Origin: TMED27 sp041397865
GTDB lineage: Bacteria; Pseudomonadota; Alphaproteobacteria; Micavibrionales; Micavibrionaceae
Direction of reading: 5' to 3'
Length of the DNA: 64,000 bases
NCBI GenBank assembly: GCA_041397865.1
Contig: JAWKVT010000001.1
Location: 1,054,001 to 1,118,000 of the forward strand
Positions within the stretch are counted from its first letter, which is position 1. Each line of letters opens with the position of its first letter. The position numbers and the translations under genes were made by a program. Shown here piece by piece: positions 53,983-61,903 of the stretch. Under the pieces are notes generated by a model. It was given only the letters and a program-made list of their open reading frames with translations, had not been told where the DNA came from and did not search any database.

Positions 53983-54155
53983 CACCCCCTTCAACACCGC
54001 CACCATATGGACGAGAATGCCGATCATCCATACAACCGTAAAACACGCCAAAAACGTGCCGCTCCTCATTCCCGTCATGCCCGACAAACCGCTAAGCACC
54101 GCATGGCCGAGAATCCTTGAAACGCATATGCCGCTACAATTTTAAGGTAAAAACC
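53983..54155 (-). pseudogene. Decayed duplicate of the 3' end of the WecA-like gene
   Basis: On the minus strand, LSGLSGMTGMRSGTFLACF then TVVWMIGILVHM parallels LSGFIGVGGVLAGVPLAVL then TVAWIAGILGHM of the adjacent transferase gene, and nucleotides 54001-54100 align with 54221-54320 by eye at roughly three bases in five. Upstream of this stretch the copy is frame-shifted relative to the intact gene. It lies directly downstream of it. A small plus-strand frame across it (53963-54145) has a GGGAG site but is probably incidental. Confidence 0.55.
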
Positions 54156-54160
54156 GGGCT

Positions 54161-55225
54161 TTAACCCTGCCCGCGCAAACGCCCCAAAAACCGGGAATAA
54201 CGCCCCCTCTTCCGGGAAAACCCCATATGGCCCAGAATGCCCGCAATCCACGCAACAGTCAAAACCGCCAAAGGCACCCCGGCCAAAACACCGCCAACCC
54301 CGATAAAACCGCTCAGCGCCACAACACTTAAAATCGTAAAAACCGCTTTTCCCGGTGCAAACCCCGCCGCGATAAAATGATGATGAAAATGCCCCCGGTC
54401 CGGCGAAAACGGATGCCGCCCCTCCCGCACCCGACGATAAAACTGCGCACATTCATCCCAGACCGGTACAGCCAAAACCCATGCCACGGAAATCGGCTCA
54501 ATCACCCGCGTTTCTTCCAACGACAGGTGAATCGCATACCACCCCACCATCAGCCCTAAACATAAACTCCCCGCATCACCGAGAAAAACCGAAGCCTTCC
54601 GCCGCAACGGATTGCGCATATTATAAACCAGAAAACCCGCCAACCCCGCCATCAAAATAATGATAGAAGGACTAAACACCGCCTCCCCCGCTATAATACA
54701 AGCAACCAAAAACCAGCCCAGAATAATAAAGCTCACCCCCCCGGCCAGACCGTCCAACCCGTCCATCAAATTAATCGCATTAATAAGCAGCACCACCGCC
54801 ACAACCGAAAACGGCACAGACATAAACCCAAGCCCGAAATCCCCCAGACCAAACAAATTCCCAAGCTGGTGCAGTTCCGCCCCGCCCGGCAAAACCACCA
54901 AAAGCGCCGCAACAAACTGCAATCCGAATTTCGTCAGGGAATGCAGATGCACCCGGTCATCCACCGCCCCCGTCACCAGCAAAACCAGAAGCGCCGCATA
55001 AAGCGGCCAATGCGTCGATAGCCCGTCCCCCCAAAGCAGCGAAAGCGCAATAAAAACCGGAAAAATCACCACCCCGCCCACCAGCGGAATCTCCCCCGCA
55101 TGATCTTTCCTCCCGCCCGGCTTATCCGTCAAACCAACCTTAGGCGCAGCTTTACGCGCCAACGGAACAAGAGCCGCCACCCCCGCCATCGCCAAAACCG
55201 CATAAAAAATCATATTTGCCAACAT
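54161..55225 (-). CDS. Undecaprenyl-phosphate glycosyl-1-phosphate transferase (WecA/MraY superfamily)
   Basis: A 354-residue polytopic enzyme with about eleven hydrophobic segments. Motifs: GLTDKPGGRKDHAGEIPLVG, TGAVDDRVHLHSLTKFGLQF, LINAINLMDGLDGLAGGVSF, VFLGDAGSLCLGLMVGWYAI and the C-terminal HPFSPDRGHFHHHF. The HHH-type region is typical of WecA, which loads GlcNAc-1-P on undecaprenyl phosphate to start O-antigen or capsule units. A role in the same surface-glycan pathway as the GDP-fucose genes 8 kb away is plausible. Confidence 0.88.
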   Translation of the reverse strand: MLANMIFYAVLAMAGVAALVPLARKAAPKVGLTDKPGGRKDHAGEIPLVGGVVIFPVFIALSLLWGDGLSTHWPLYAALLVLLVTGAVDDRVHLHSLTKFGLQFVAALLVVLPGGAELHQLGNLFGLGDFGLGFMSVPFSVVAVVLLINAINLMDGLDGLAGGVSFIILGWFLVACIIAGEAVFSPSIIILMAGLAGFLVYNMRNPLRRKASVFLGDAGSLCLGLMVGWYAIHLSLEETRVIEPISVAWVLAVPVWDECAQFYRRVREGRHPFSPDRGHFHHHFIAAGFAPGKAVFTILSVVALSGFIGVGGVLAGVPLAVLTVAWIAGILGHMGFSRKRGRYSRFLGRLRGQG

Positions 55226-55237
55226 CCTGCTTTGGTA

Positions 55238-56266
55238 TCAGAAAAATCTTTGCGGCGAAAGGGCCGCAACACTATGCCCCCCCAAACAAAGTGGCCGCCC
55301 CAAAATCATATCCGCCAGTAAGTGCGCCGCCATCAACGAACTCAAAATTCCGTGCGACCCGTGCCCGGAAGAAATATACACACCCTCCAGCCCCCCCGGC
55401 ACAGCCCCCACCACAGGAAAATGATCCCTCGAAGCCGCCCGCACCGAAGCCCGCCGGTCAATAACCTCAAGCCCCTGCTCCAGCCCCGGCACCACCTCCG
55501 CCAGCTTCATAATATTATCCTGATCGTCCTGCTCTATAACCTCGGAATGCTCAAGCCACGGCTGAAACGTCGCCCCCACCGTATGCACCCCGTCCTTCGC
55601 AGGCGTAAAATACCCGCCATAACAAATATTGCACGTCAAATCCGCCGAATACTGGCTCGCTTTCACCTGCGTAAGCTGCCCGCGCACAGGGCCGATCGGA
55701 AGCCCCTCAACAAACTTAAGCGCCCCTACGCCGCACGCCAGAACCCTAACATCCGCTTCAACCTCATCCAGACTTTCAATCCTCGCATTCACATGATAGT
55801 CCACACCACTCATATACGCCGCGCAAAGTTTTTGCGGCGAAACGCAGCCCGCCCGGCGTAAATAAAGCGCATCATAATTCAAATCAACCCCGGCAATCTC
55901 CGATGCCTCCACCGTATCCACAAGACGCATCTCACCCTCATCCCAGCCCCAGTTTTTCACCGTCTGCGCATAACGTTTCGCTTTCTGCTCGTTATGAATC
56001 AAATACAAAGACCCACACGGATTCCAGTCAATATCCTTTAATGTCTTAAACGTGCGCAGCGCCATAGAATACGCCGCCGTATAATAATCGCTCTGCGCCC
56101 CGCGCAAGGCGCAAAGCCGAGGGCCGTAAAGCCCCGTCGAATTCCCAGACGCCCCGCTGCCCAGCGACGCCCCCGCATCATAAACAACAGGCTCCTGCCC
56201 CGCCTGCCTCAAAACATAGGCCAGCGCACACCCCGCAAGCCCCCCGCCGATAATCGCGATTTTCAT
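55238..56266 (-). CDS. FAD-dependent tRNA cmnm5U34 oxidoreductase (MnmC C-terminal type)
   Basis: A 342-residue FAD enzyme with N-terminal Rossmann motif IIGGGLAGCALAYVLRQAG, then GASGNSTGLYGPRL typical of the MnmC oxidase half, and a C-terminal FPVVGAVPGGLEGVYISSGH. In E. coli this activity is fused behind the MnmD methyltransferase in MnmC. Here it is a separate gene on the same strand as mnmD, 364 bp downstream of the mnmD stop, across two hairpin repeats. Confidence 0.85.
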   Translation of the reverse strand: MKIAIIGGGLAGCALAYVLRQAGQEPVVYDAGASLGSGASGNSTGLYGPRLCALRGAQSDYYTAAYSMALRTFKTLKDIDWNPCGSLYLIHNEQKAKRYAQTVKNWGWDEGEMRLVDTVEASEIAGVDLNYDALYLRRAGCVSPQKLCAAYMSGVDYHVNARIESLDEVEADVRVLACGVGALKFVEGLPIGPVRGQLTQVKASQYSADLTCNICYGGYFTPAKDGVHTVGATFQPWLEHSEVIEQDDQDNIMKLAEVVPGLEQGLEVIDRRASVRAASRDHFPVVGAVPGGLEGVYISSGHGSHGILSSLMAAHLLADMILGRPLCLGGHSVAALSPQRFF

Positions 56267-56294
56267 TCAAACATTCCCATCAAATATAGGCTTA

Positions 56295-56313
56295 TATAGT
56301 CATTCCACTTTAA
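56295..56313 (+). repeat. Solo TATAGTC repeat end
   Basis: TATAGTCATTCCACTTTAA equals the right-end sequence of elements F and G, read outward in, apart from one or two bases. It lies 29 bp upstream of the oxidase gene's start on the opposite strand. Confidence 0.65.
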
Positions 56314-56320
56314 AAATGTA

Positions 56321-56470
56321 CACCCCCTCCCAGCTCCAGCTAGGCTCATTTCATTCGCTAAGCTTTCTCACCCCTCCCCCGCAAAGCAAAGCGAAACTTT
56401 GTTTGCTTTTTAAAAAAGAGCGAACAAGTCCTTCGGACTTGCTTCGCAGGGAAGGGTCTGGGTGGGGGTG
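56321..56470. repeat. CACCCCC/GGGGGTG-ended hairpin
   Basis: CACCCCC at 56321 pairs with GGGGGTG at 56464-56470. Inside is a smaller AAGTCC-TTC-GGACTT hairpin. It belongs to yet another family and is inserted beside element G. Confidence 0.6.
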
Positions 56471-56485
56471 TTTAAGCTCTATATG

Positions 56486-56634
56486 TATAGTCGTTTCAGT
56501 TAAGAACAGGGCATTTGCGAGAATGACCGGCTTTTTCAAAATCAAACGTAAGCGTATTCAACTATACGTGCGGCTTGATTTTGAAAAAACGGCTTCATTC
56601 GCAGCACTGTCCGATTCTTAAATGGAATGACTAT
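56486..56634. repeat. Nested hairpin element with TATAGTC ends, copy G
   Basis: Same ends and inner arms as copy F (42620-42770); the two differ mainly in one stretch near CAGGGCATTTGC and around the core. The mnmD stop codon (TAG, 56633-56631 on the minus strand) is formed by its right terminal repeat. Confidence 0.9.
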
Positions 56635-57326
56635 TTAAAGCGGCCAATAATCATATCCCGCTTCCGCCCAAACCCTTGCACCTTCTCAACCGCAAACCCG
56701 GCGGCCTCCAGCCCCCGGCGCACCTTTCCCGCCGCCGTAAACGTTGAAACGCGGGTTCCCTCACGGCTAAGCCGTGCCATCTGTTCAAACACAACATCGC
56801 TCCACATATCCGGATTCGTCGAAGGCTTGAACCCGTCCAAAAACCACGCATCAACGCAGCCCTCAAGCTGCGGCAAGCCCAGATTCACATCATCAAAAAC
56901 AAGGGTCAGCGTCACGCGCTCATTCAAAACCACCCGGTGAAACCCCGGAAAATCAGGCGGATAAAGATCCAGCAACCGGCGCAGATACCCGCCGAAAATC
57001 TCCCGCCACGGCTGAAGGTGCAGCGCAATCTCCTCCGCATCCAGCGGATGCTTCTCAAACGAAATAAAATCAAGCTGCTGATGCGCTTGCGTCGTTTCTT
57101 CAAAACGTTTCCACGCCGCCAGAAAATTAAGCCCTGTCCCGAATCCCGTTTCACAAATCACAAATCGCTCCTCCTCCTGCCACTTGCGCGGCAAACGGTT
57201 CCCGTCGAGAAACACATACTCACTTTCCGCCAACCCGTCATCGGCAGAAAAATAAACATCATCGAATTCCTTCGACTTCGGGGCCCCTTTAGGACTTGCG
57301 CCAAACATCCTGACCTCTATATTCAA
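56631..57326 (-). CDS. mnmD: tRNA 5-methylaminomethyl-2-thiouridine methyltransferase MnmD
   Basis: A 231-residue SAM-dependent methyltransferase: DDVYFSADDGLAESEYVFLD, FVICETGFGTGLNFLAAWKR (SAM site), WFLDGFKPSTNPDMWSD and REGTRVSTFTAAGKVRRGLE. This is the N-terminal half of MnmC (DUF752). Its last residues (KRDMIIGRFK) are followed directly by a stop codon contributed by hairpin element G. It is divergent from the M3 peptidase gene. Confidence 0.9.
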   Translation of the reverse strand: MNIEVRMFGASPKGAPKSKEFDDVYFSADDGLAESEYVFLDGNRLPRKWQEEERFVICETGFGTGLNFLAAWKRFEETTQAHQQLDFISFEKHPLDAEEIALHLQPWREIFGGYLRRLLDLYPPDFPGFHRVVLNERVTLTLVFDDVNLGLPQLEGCVDAWFLDGFKPSTNPDMWSDVVFEQMARLSREGTRVSTFTAAGKVRRGLEAAGFAVEKVQGFGRKRDMIIGRFK

Positions 57327-57353
57327 TAAAAAATGATAAGGAACTATACCACA

Positions 57354-59405
57354 ATGTCACACAATCCGCTTCTACAAATTTCAAATCTCCCCAATCACGC
57401 CCCGCAATTCAGTACCATACAAAACGAACATTACATGCCCGCCGTAGAAGCCGCAATCGAGGAAGCCCGCGCAGCATATGAAGCGATAAAATCCAATCCC
57501 GACGAACCGACCTTCGAAAATACCGTTGTCGCAATGGAAACAGCCGGGGAAACATTGGGCCTGGTCACGTCCGTATTTTACAACCAGCTTTCCTGTATGG
57601 GCGGCGATGAACTCCACGATCTGGCTGAACAAATCGGCCCACTCACCTCGAATTTTTCCAGCGATATTATTTTGGATGAACAGCTCTTTGCAAAACTCAA
57701 AGCTGTCCACGACAAAAAAGATGAATTAGACCTCACCCCCGAACAAATGACGCTTCTGGAAGAAGACTATAAAAGCTTTGTCCGCGGCGGCGCACTTCTG
57801 GACGAAGATAAAAAGAAACGCCTGCGCGAAATCAACGAAGCCCTCTCCACCCTCGGCCCGTCTTTCATGAACAACGCCGGCAAATCCGCCGAAGCCTTCG
57901 AATTAGTTATCGAAGATAAAGCTGACCTCTCCGGCCTGCCCGAAAGCGCGGTGGAAGCTGCCGCCTTTGCCGCCAAAGAAAAAGACATGGAAGGCAAGTG
58001 GCGCTTCACTCTCGACTACCCCAGCTACATCCCCTTCGTACAATATGCCGACAGCCGCGCCCTTCGCGAAAAAATGTGGCGCGCTTTCGGCTCCCGCGCC
58101 TATGGCGACAAATTCGACAATTGCGACAACATTAAACAAATCATCACGCTCAAAAACGAACGTGCAAAGCTCCTCGGCTATGACACCCACGCCGATTATG
58201 TCCTCGAACAACGCATGGCCGAAAACCCAAAAACCGTTCTGGCCTTCCTCGAAAAACTCAAAACCGCCTACAAGCCCGCCGCGCAGGAAGACCTCAAACG
58301 CTTGCAGGAATTCGCAAAAGAACAAGGGTTAGACGATGATCTAAAACCTTGGGACGTCGGCTATTATTCGGAAAAACTCAAACAAGAACTCTTCCACTTT
58401 TCATCCGAAGACCTCCGCCCTTACTTCCCCCTCGATAACGTCCTCAAAGGCTGCTTCGATCATTTCTCAAAACTCTTTGACCTTGAATTCAAACCCGCAG
58501 ACGGTTACGAAACATGGCACGAAGACGTCAAAACCTTCGAGCTTTTCGAAAAAACTACCGGCAATTTCATCGGCACGCTCTTCGGCGACTTCTTCCCCCG
58601 CACCGGTAAAAAACAAGGCGCATGGATGACCGCCTATCGTGGCCAAGGCCTCTATAACGGTCAAATTCAGCGCCCCGTCATCGCCATTGTCTGCAACTTC
58701 ACCAAACCCACAGAAGACAAACCCTCCCTCATCACCCACGGCGAAGTCACAACGCTCTTCCATGAAATGGGCCACGCCATCCACGGCCTGCTCTCAAACA
58801 TCACCTACCGCTCGCTGTCCGGTACATCCGTGAAATGGGACTTCGTCGAACTCCCCTCACAGGTACAGGAAAACTGGTGCTACGAAAAAGAAACCCTCGA
58901 TATGTTCGCCGCCCACTATGAGACAGGCGAAAAAATCCCCGCCGACCTCATCGAAAAACTCCGAAAATCCATGAACTTCATGGTCGGCTGGGCAGGCCTG
59001 CGGCAAGTCAGCCTCGGCACGCTCGACATGGCATGGCACACCACCGACCCCGCCACAATCACCGATGTCGCCGCCTTTGAAGACGAAGCCACAAAAGACA
59101 CCACCCTCTTCCCCCGCCTCGCCGGTCCCGTATCAGCCAGCTTCAGCCACATTTTCGCCGGTGGCTATTCCGCCGGATACTACTCCTATAAATGGGCCGA
59201 GGTTCTGGACGCCGACACCTTCGAACTTTTCCTCGATCGCGGCCTCTACGACCAAACCACAGCAGACGCCTACAAAAACGAAATCCTCTCCAAAGGCGGC
59301 TCACAGCACCCCGCCATCCTCTACCGCAATTTCCGTGGCCGCGACGCCGACCCCGCCGCCCTCCTGCGCCGCGAAAACCTCATCAAAAAAGACAAAGCCG
59401 CTTAA
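57354..59405 (+). CDS. M3-family oligopeptidase (Dcp/OpdA type)
   Basis: About 683 residues from MSHNPLL; a start seven codons earlier is possible. The zinc site is FHEMGHAIHGLL near residue 470, with the third ligand Glu in the following helix (SVKWDFVELPSQVQENW). Upstream motifs such as EQMAENPKT-like region and PVIAIVCNFTKP support Dcp/oligopeptidase A. It degrades peptides in the cytoplasm or periplasm; no signal peptide is seen, so cytoplasm is likely. A nested hairpin follows its stop. Confidence 0.93.
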   Translation: MSHNPLLQISNLPNHAPQFSTIQNEHYMPAVEAAIEEARAAYEAIKSNPDEPTFENTVVAMETAGETLGLVTSVFYNQLSCMGGDELHDLAEQIGPLTSNFSSDIILDEQLFAKLKAVHDKKDELDLTPEQMTLLEEDYKSFVRGGALLDEDKKKRLREINEALSTLGPSFMNNAGKSAEAFELVIEDKADLSGLPESAVEAAAFAAKEKDMEGKWRFTLDYPSYIPFVQYADSRALREKMWRAFGSRAYGDKFDNCDNIKQIITLKNERAKLLGYDTHADYVLEQRMAENPKTVLAFLEKLKTAYKPAAQEDLKRLQEFAKEQGLDDDLKPWDVGYYSEKLKQELFHFSSEDLRPYFPLDNVLKGCFDHFSKLFDLEFKPADGYETWHEDVKTFELFEKTTGNFIGTLFGDFFPRTGKKQGAWMTAYRGQGLYNGQIQRPVIAIVCNFTKPTEDKPSLITHGEVTTLFHEMGHAIHGLLSNITYRSLSGTSVKWDFVELPSQVQENWCYEKETLDMFAAHYETGEKIPADLIEKLRKSMNFMVGWAGLRQVSLGTLDMAWHTTDPATITDVAAFEDEATKDTTLFPRLAGPVSASFSHIFAGGYSAGYYSYKWAEVLDADTFELFLDRGLYDQTTADAYKNEILSKGGSQHPAILYRNFRGRDADPAALLRRENLIKKDKAA

Positions 59406-59416
59406 AACAACAAGGC

Positions 59417-59516
59417 ATATATTTCAAACAGATTTTTTCGTCTGCAAGACACAAGCGACGAAGCGTAGTTGACCTACGCGAGGATGCGCAGTAACGCCGC
59501 AGACGGAAAAATATGG
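59417..59516. repeat. Nested hairpin element, subfamily 2, copy B
   Basis: CAAACAGATTTTTTCGTCTGC pairs with GCAGACGGAAAAATATGGCA in part; the core is GCGTAG...CTACGC. Ends and core agree with copy A (9146-9249), while the stem between them is different but still complementary. It begins about 12 bp past the M3 peptidase stop. Confidence 0.8.
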
Positions 59517-59528
59517 CAGAAATAAAAA

Positions 59529-59556
59529 GAAGTCTAGGGGCGAACCCCTAGACTTC
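59529..59556 (-). terminator. Strong rho-independent terminator, minus strand
   Basis: GAAGTCTAGGGG/CCCCTAGACTTC, a perfect 12-bp stem with tetraloop (TTCG on the minus strand), is followed on the minus strand by CTTTTTATTT. The only matching upstream unit on this strand is the structured region 59557-59783. Confidence 0.85.
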
Positions 59557-59783
59557 AGGCGTGTGTGGGGTTCCAAGTTACTCTACGGGCCGGTGCGGAA
59601 CAACTTCACCGGCTTCGATTATCACACTCGCGAATACTACTTAGGGGGAGGATTGACTCTTGTGAAGAGCCAAAAAGCACCCGCTCAAACGCGCGATAAT
59701 TCCGTTTATGGTCTCCAAATAAATGGACCACAAAACCTTACGAAACTCATTTCACCTGCTTCACCACACACGCTTAAGGGTGA
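59529..59783 (-). ncRNA. Candidate structured non-coding RNA of unknown family
   Basis: On the minus strand a region of about 255 nt is closed by GCGTGTGTGG/CCACACACGC (59764-59773 with 59559-59568). Inside are: TGGTC/GACCA (59709-59730), a 10-bp helix with two G-U pairs (59691-59700 with 59618-59627), GGCTCTT/AAGAGTC (59655-59671) and GCCGGTG/CACCGGC (59589-59613). It ends in the terminator at 59529 and has a fitting promoter upstream. It lacks tmRNA, RNase P, SRP and 6S hallmarks known to me. No supported protein frame exists on either strand. Confidence 0.6.
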
Positions 59784-59789
59784 ATATTT

Positions 59790-59817
59790 TGTATATTTTT
59801 ATACAATAATTATGCAA
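59790..59817 (-). promoter_or_regulatory. Candidate promoter of the structured RNA
   Basis: On the minus strand, TTGCAT (59817-59812) and TATACA (59795-59790) are 16 bp apart, which fits a housekeeping-type promoter. Transcription would start near 59783, at the base of the closing helix. Confidence 0.5.
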
Positions 59818-59925
59818 TCGACCCGATTAATAGCAACCGTTATGAATAATGTCAAATAAAAAATGCACCCCTATTCCAAATCCCCGCACCTTCCACTAAA
59901 ATCCTCCCATGCATAAGGAGCAACC

Positions 59926-60303
59926 ATGACCGCAAACCACCCCCTCGACGGCACCTACAGAATCACCACTACAACCAGCTATAAAGGCCCGCTGGAAAAG
60001 CGCAGCGACGGCGAAACGGAAATTAAAAACAGCCAGACCCAACGCCGCGATGACGCCAATTGCCAATGGACCAGCACCTTTGAAATACTCAGCGACACTC
60101 AGGTTCAAATGATCTCCGTTGCCGACCCCGCCGAGGCCGATATCGACTTCCTCTTAACAACGCCCGGCGGCGTTCCCACACGCGACCCCGTAACCTATCA
60201 AACAACCCTGAAACTCGCCCGCAAAGGCGATAATGAAATACAGATGTCAGGACAAATAGAATACGGCCACGATGTCGTCTTCATCACAATGCGAAAAATT
60301 TAA
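59926..60303 (+). CDS. Small soluble protein of unknown function
   Basis: A 125-residue protein with AAGGAG before the ATG. It is predicted to be all-beta (DGTYRITTTTSYKGPLEKRS; DTQVQMISVADPAEADIDFL; DNEIQMSGQIEYGHDVVFIT). No signal peptide or known motif. Its stop overlaps the convergent CtlX-like gene's stop region by 4 bp. Confidence 0.7.
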   Translation: MTANHPLDGTYRITTTTSYKGPLEKRSDGETEIKNSQTQRRDDANCQWTSTFEILSDTQVQMISVADPAEADIDFLLTTPGGVPTRDPVTYQTTLKLARKGDNEIQMSGQIEYGHDVVFITMRKI

Positions 60304-61199
60304 AGAAGTTCCGCCAGCATACACCGCGCCGACCCCCCGCCATAACGCTCCAATGTATCAAGCGGGCTATAAACAATCTTCTTAAAATGCGCCTTACAAA
60401 GCGCAAGCTGCGACTCTTCCAGCGCATTCATCGCTTTTTCAGACATCACCAGCATCTTCTCGCCACCCGCCCCAACAACCTCCAGCGCATTTCCGCAAAA
60501 CGCCCGGAGCTGCGCATTATCAAATTCGACAACCTCATGCGTTTTCCGCAAAGACGAAACAATCCGCTGCCGGTCCTCATCCACAATGCACTCACTGCAA
60601 ATCCCCGCCAGCGTCGTCCCGATCCACATCACGCAATCGGTGTGATAAACCGGCGTCCCCTTATGGCTGCGCGTATTAAAAAATGCAATCTCATACCCCA
60701 TAAACTCCGCCCACTTCCGCGCCAAACCCTCATCCGTGCGCGCGGAAAGCGCCGCATAGCACTTCTTGTTCACCCGGTCCGAAACAATGCTCGCCGTACT
60801 TTCCAACGCCAGCCCAAAATCCTCATATTCCGTCCAGTCAATCACTTCGGGATAAAGCTTGCCAAGAAATGCAACCAGATCCTCCGTTCGCTCATCCTGC
60901 CGGTTCTGGTTCAGCATCGGACAAAGCATCACCCGCCCGTCCCTAAACGTAAAAAACCAGTTCGGAAACACCATATCCGGGCATTCCGGCAACGCCTTCG
61001 CCGCCGTAATTTTCACACCATTTTCAACCAGCCTGTCATGCAACCCCCGGAATTCTTTAAGCGCCCGCGCACTCGTAACCGCCACATCCTCATGATCGTC
61101 CACTTGATAAGCGTTCGTCTCCATCGTCTGCGGATTAGCAAAAAAATCCGCAGGTTCGATCATCAAAAGATGGTTAGTCGATTGTCTGGCTTTTGGCAT
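60300..61199 (-). CDS. CtlX/arginine-deiminase-like pentein hydrolase
   Basis: About 299 residues from MPKARQSTNHLLMIEPADF, the family's usual start; a longer frame upstream has no similarity. Pentein landmarks are PDMVFPNWFFTF, ALESTASIVSDR, a His in YHTDCVMWIG and the presumed catalytic Cys in GGSARCMLAELL at the C-terminus. The CtlX group hydrolyses citrulline or guanidino substrates. No urea-cycle neighbours are present, so the substrate is open. Confidence 0.82.
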   Translation of the reverse strand: MPKARQSTNHLLMIEPADFFANPQTMETNAYQVDDHEDVAVTSARALKEFRGLHDRLVENGVKITAAKALPECPDMVFPNWFFTFRDGRVMLCPMLNQNRQDERTEDLVAFLGKLYPEVIDWTEYEDFGLALESTASIVSDRVNKKCYAALSARTDEGLARKWAEFMGYEIAFFNTRSHKGTPVYHTDCVMWIGTTLAGICSECIVDEDRQRIVSSLRKTHEVVEFDNAQLRAFCGNALEVVGAGGEKMLVMSEKAMNALEESQLALCKAHFKKIVYSPLDTLERYGGGSARCMLAELL

Positions 61200-61453
61200 T
61201 CCGGCAACTTGAGAAAAAATTAAAAAACGGCAGGAAGAATCCCCAAAGCAAGTATGCCCGACCAAAGGCAAAACCTCAAGATCGGGCACTCCCACACATT
61301 TTAAAATCTCTATCCGTATTGATGCCCGGCGCCCACACAAAGCGGACATGACACGATCATCTTAAGTTGTGCGCCACACACAAATTTTACATAACTTGAT
61401 ACACGCCGCGTTTCATTTCAAGTCCGCATCCATCGGCGGTAAAAACAAAAAGC

Positions 61454-61768
61454 CTACACCGCCATACTCGGCAAACTCGCCCCAAGCTTGCCCTCAATAA
61501 GGTCAATCGCTCTACGCGTCATCGGCGCGGTATAACCGGCCCGGTCAAGATTATACGCCCGGCGCGCAAGGTAAGACGCGCCAATACTAAACGTCTTACC
61601 CCAGCCGGATCCCTGCCCCTGCCCTTCACTCACAAAGAAAACCGCAACATACCCCAAAGGATCTTCTTTCGGGTCGCACGGCTCAACCGAAACCTGCTCG
61701 ATATCTTCTTCCCAGTTTCTTTCAAAAAAAGGATTGCCCGGCAACCTGTAAGCACTATTACGTTTCAT
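61454..61768 (-). CDS. Small protein of unknown function
   Basis: A 104-residue protein without signal peptide. The C-terminal part is helical (TFSIGASYLARRAYNLDRAG; RRAIDLIEGKLGASLPSMAV) after a Gly/Gln turn. An N-terminal acidic region includes EEDIEQVSVEPCDPKEDP. No family is recognised. It stands alone, about 130 bp below the CheD-like gene. Confidence 0.6.
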   Translation of the reverse strand: MKRNSAYRLPGNPFFERNWEEDIEQVSVEPCDPKEDPLGYVAVFFVSEGQGQGSGWGKTFSIGASYLARRAYNLDRAGYTAPMTRRAIDLIEGKLGASLPSMAV

Positions 61769-61903
61769 AGCCCCAGCCCTTCCAACTGCAAAACACTCAA
61801 AATTTATGATACAGAATAAATTATGCAGAACAACCAGGAGGTGTCAAGAAAAAATCAAAAAAACCGTTACATTACAAATATATAAAGAAAATGAATATAT
61901 AAA

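Larger units (their letters stand above)
56267..56630. other. 364-bp spacer between mnmD and the mnmC oxidase gene, filled by hairpins
   Basis: It contains no gene. It holds a solo TATAGTC end (56295-56313), a CACCCCC...GGGGGTG hairpin (56321-56470) and most of nested hairpin G (56486-56634). Confidence 0.7.

Noticed and set aside
53963..54145. 60-codon plus-strand frame with a GGGAG site
   Set aside because: Its sequence is the complement of a decayed copy of the transferase 3' end; the peptide has no recognisable character.
59529..59783. Identification of the structured RNA as tmRNA, 6S, RNase P or SRP RNA
   Set aside because: No CCA-ended tRNA-like domain or tag frame, no rod with central bubble, no RNase P core or SRP tetraloop motif found by eye.
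59563..59859. 98-codon plus-strand frame across the structured region
   Set aside because: No ribosome binding site, no similarity, and it is explained by the paired helices of the minus-strand RNA candidate.
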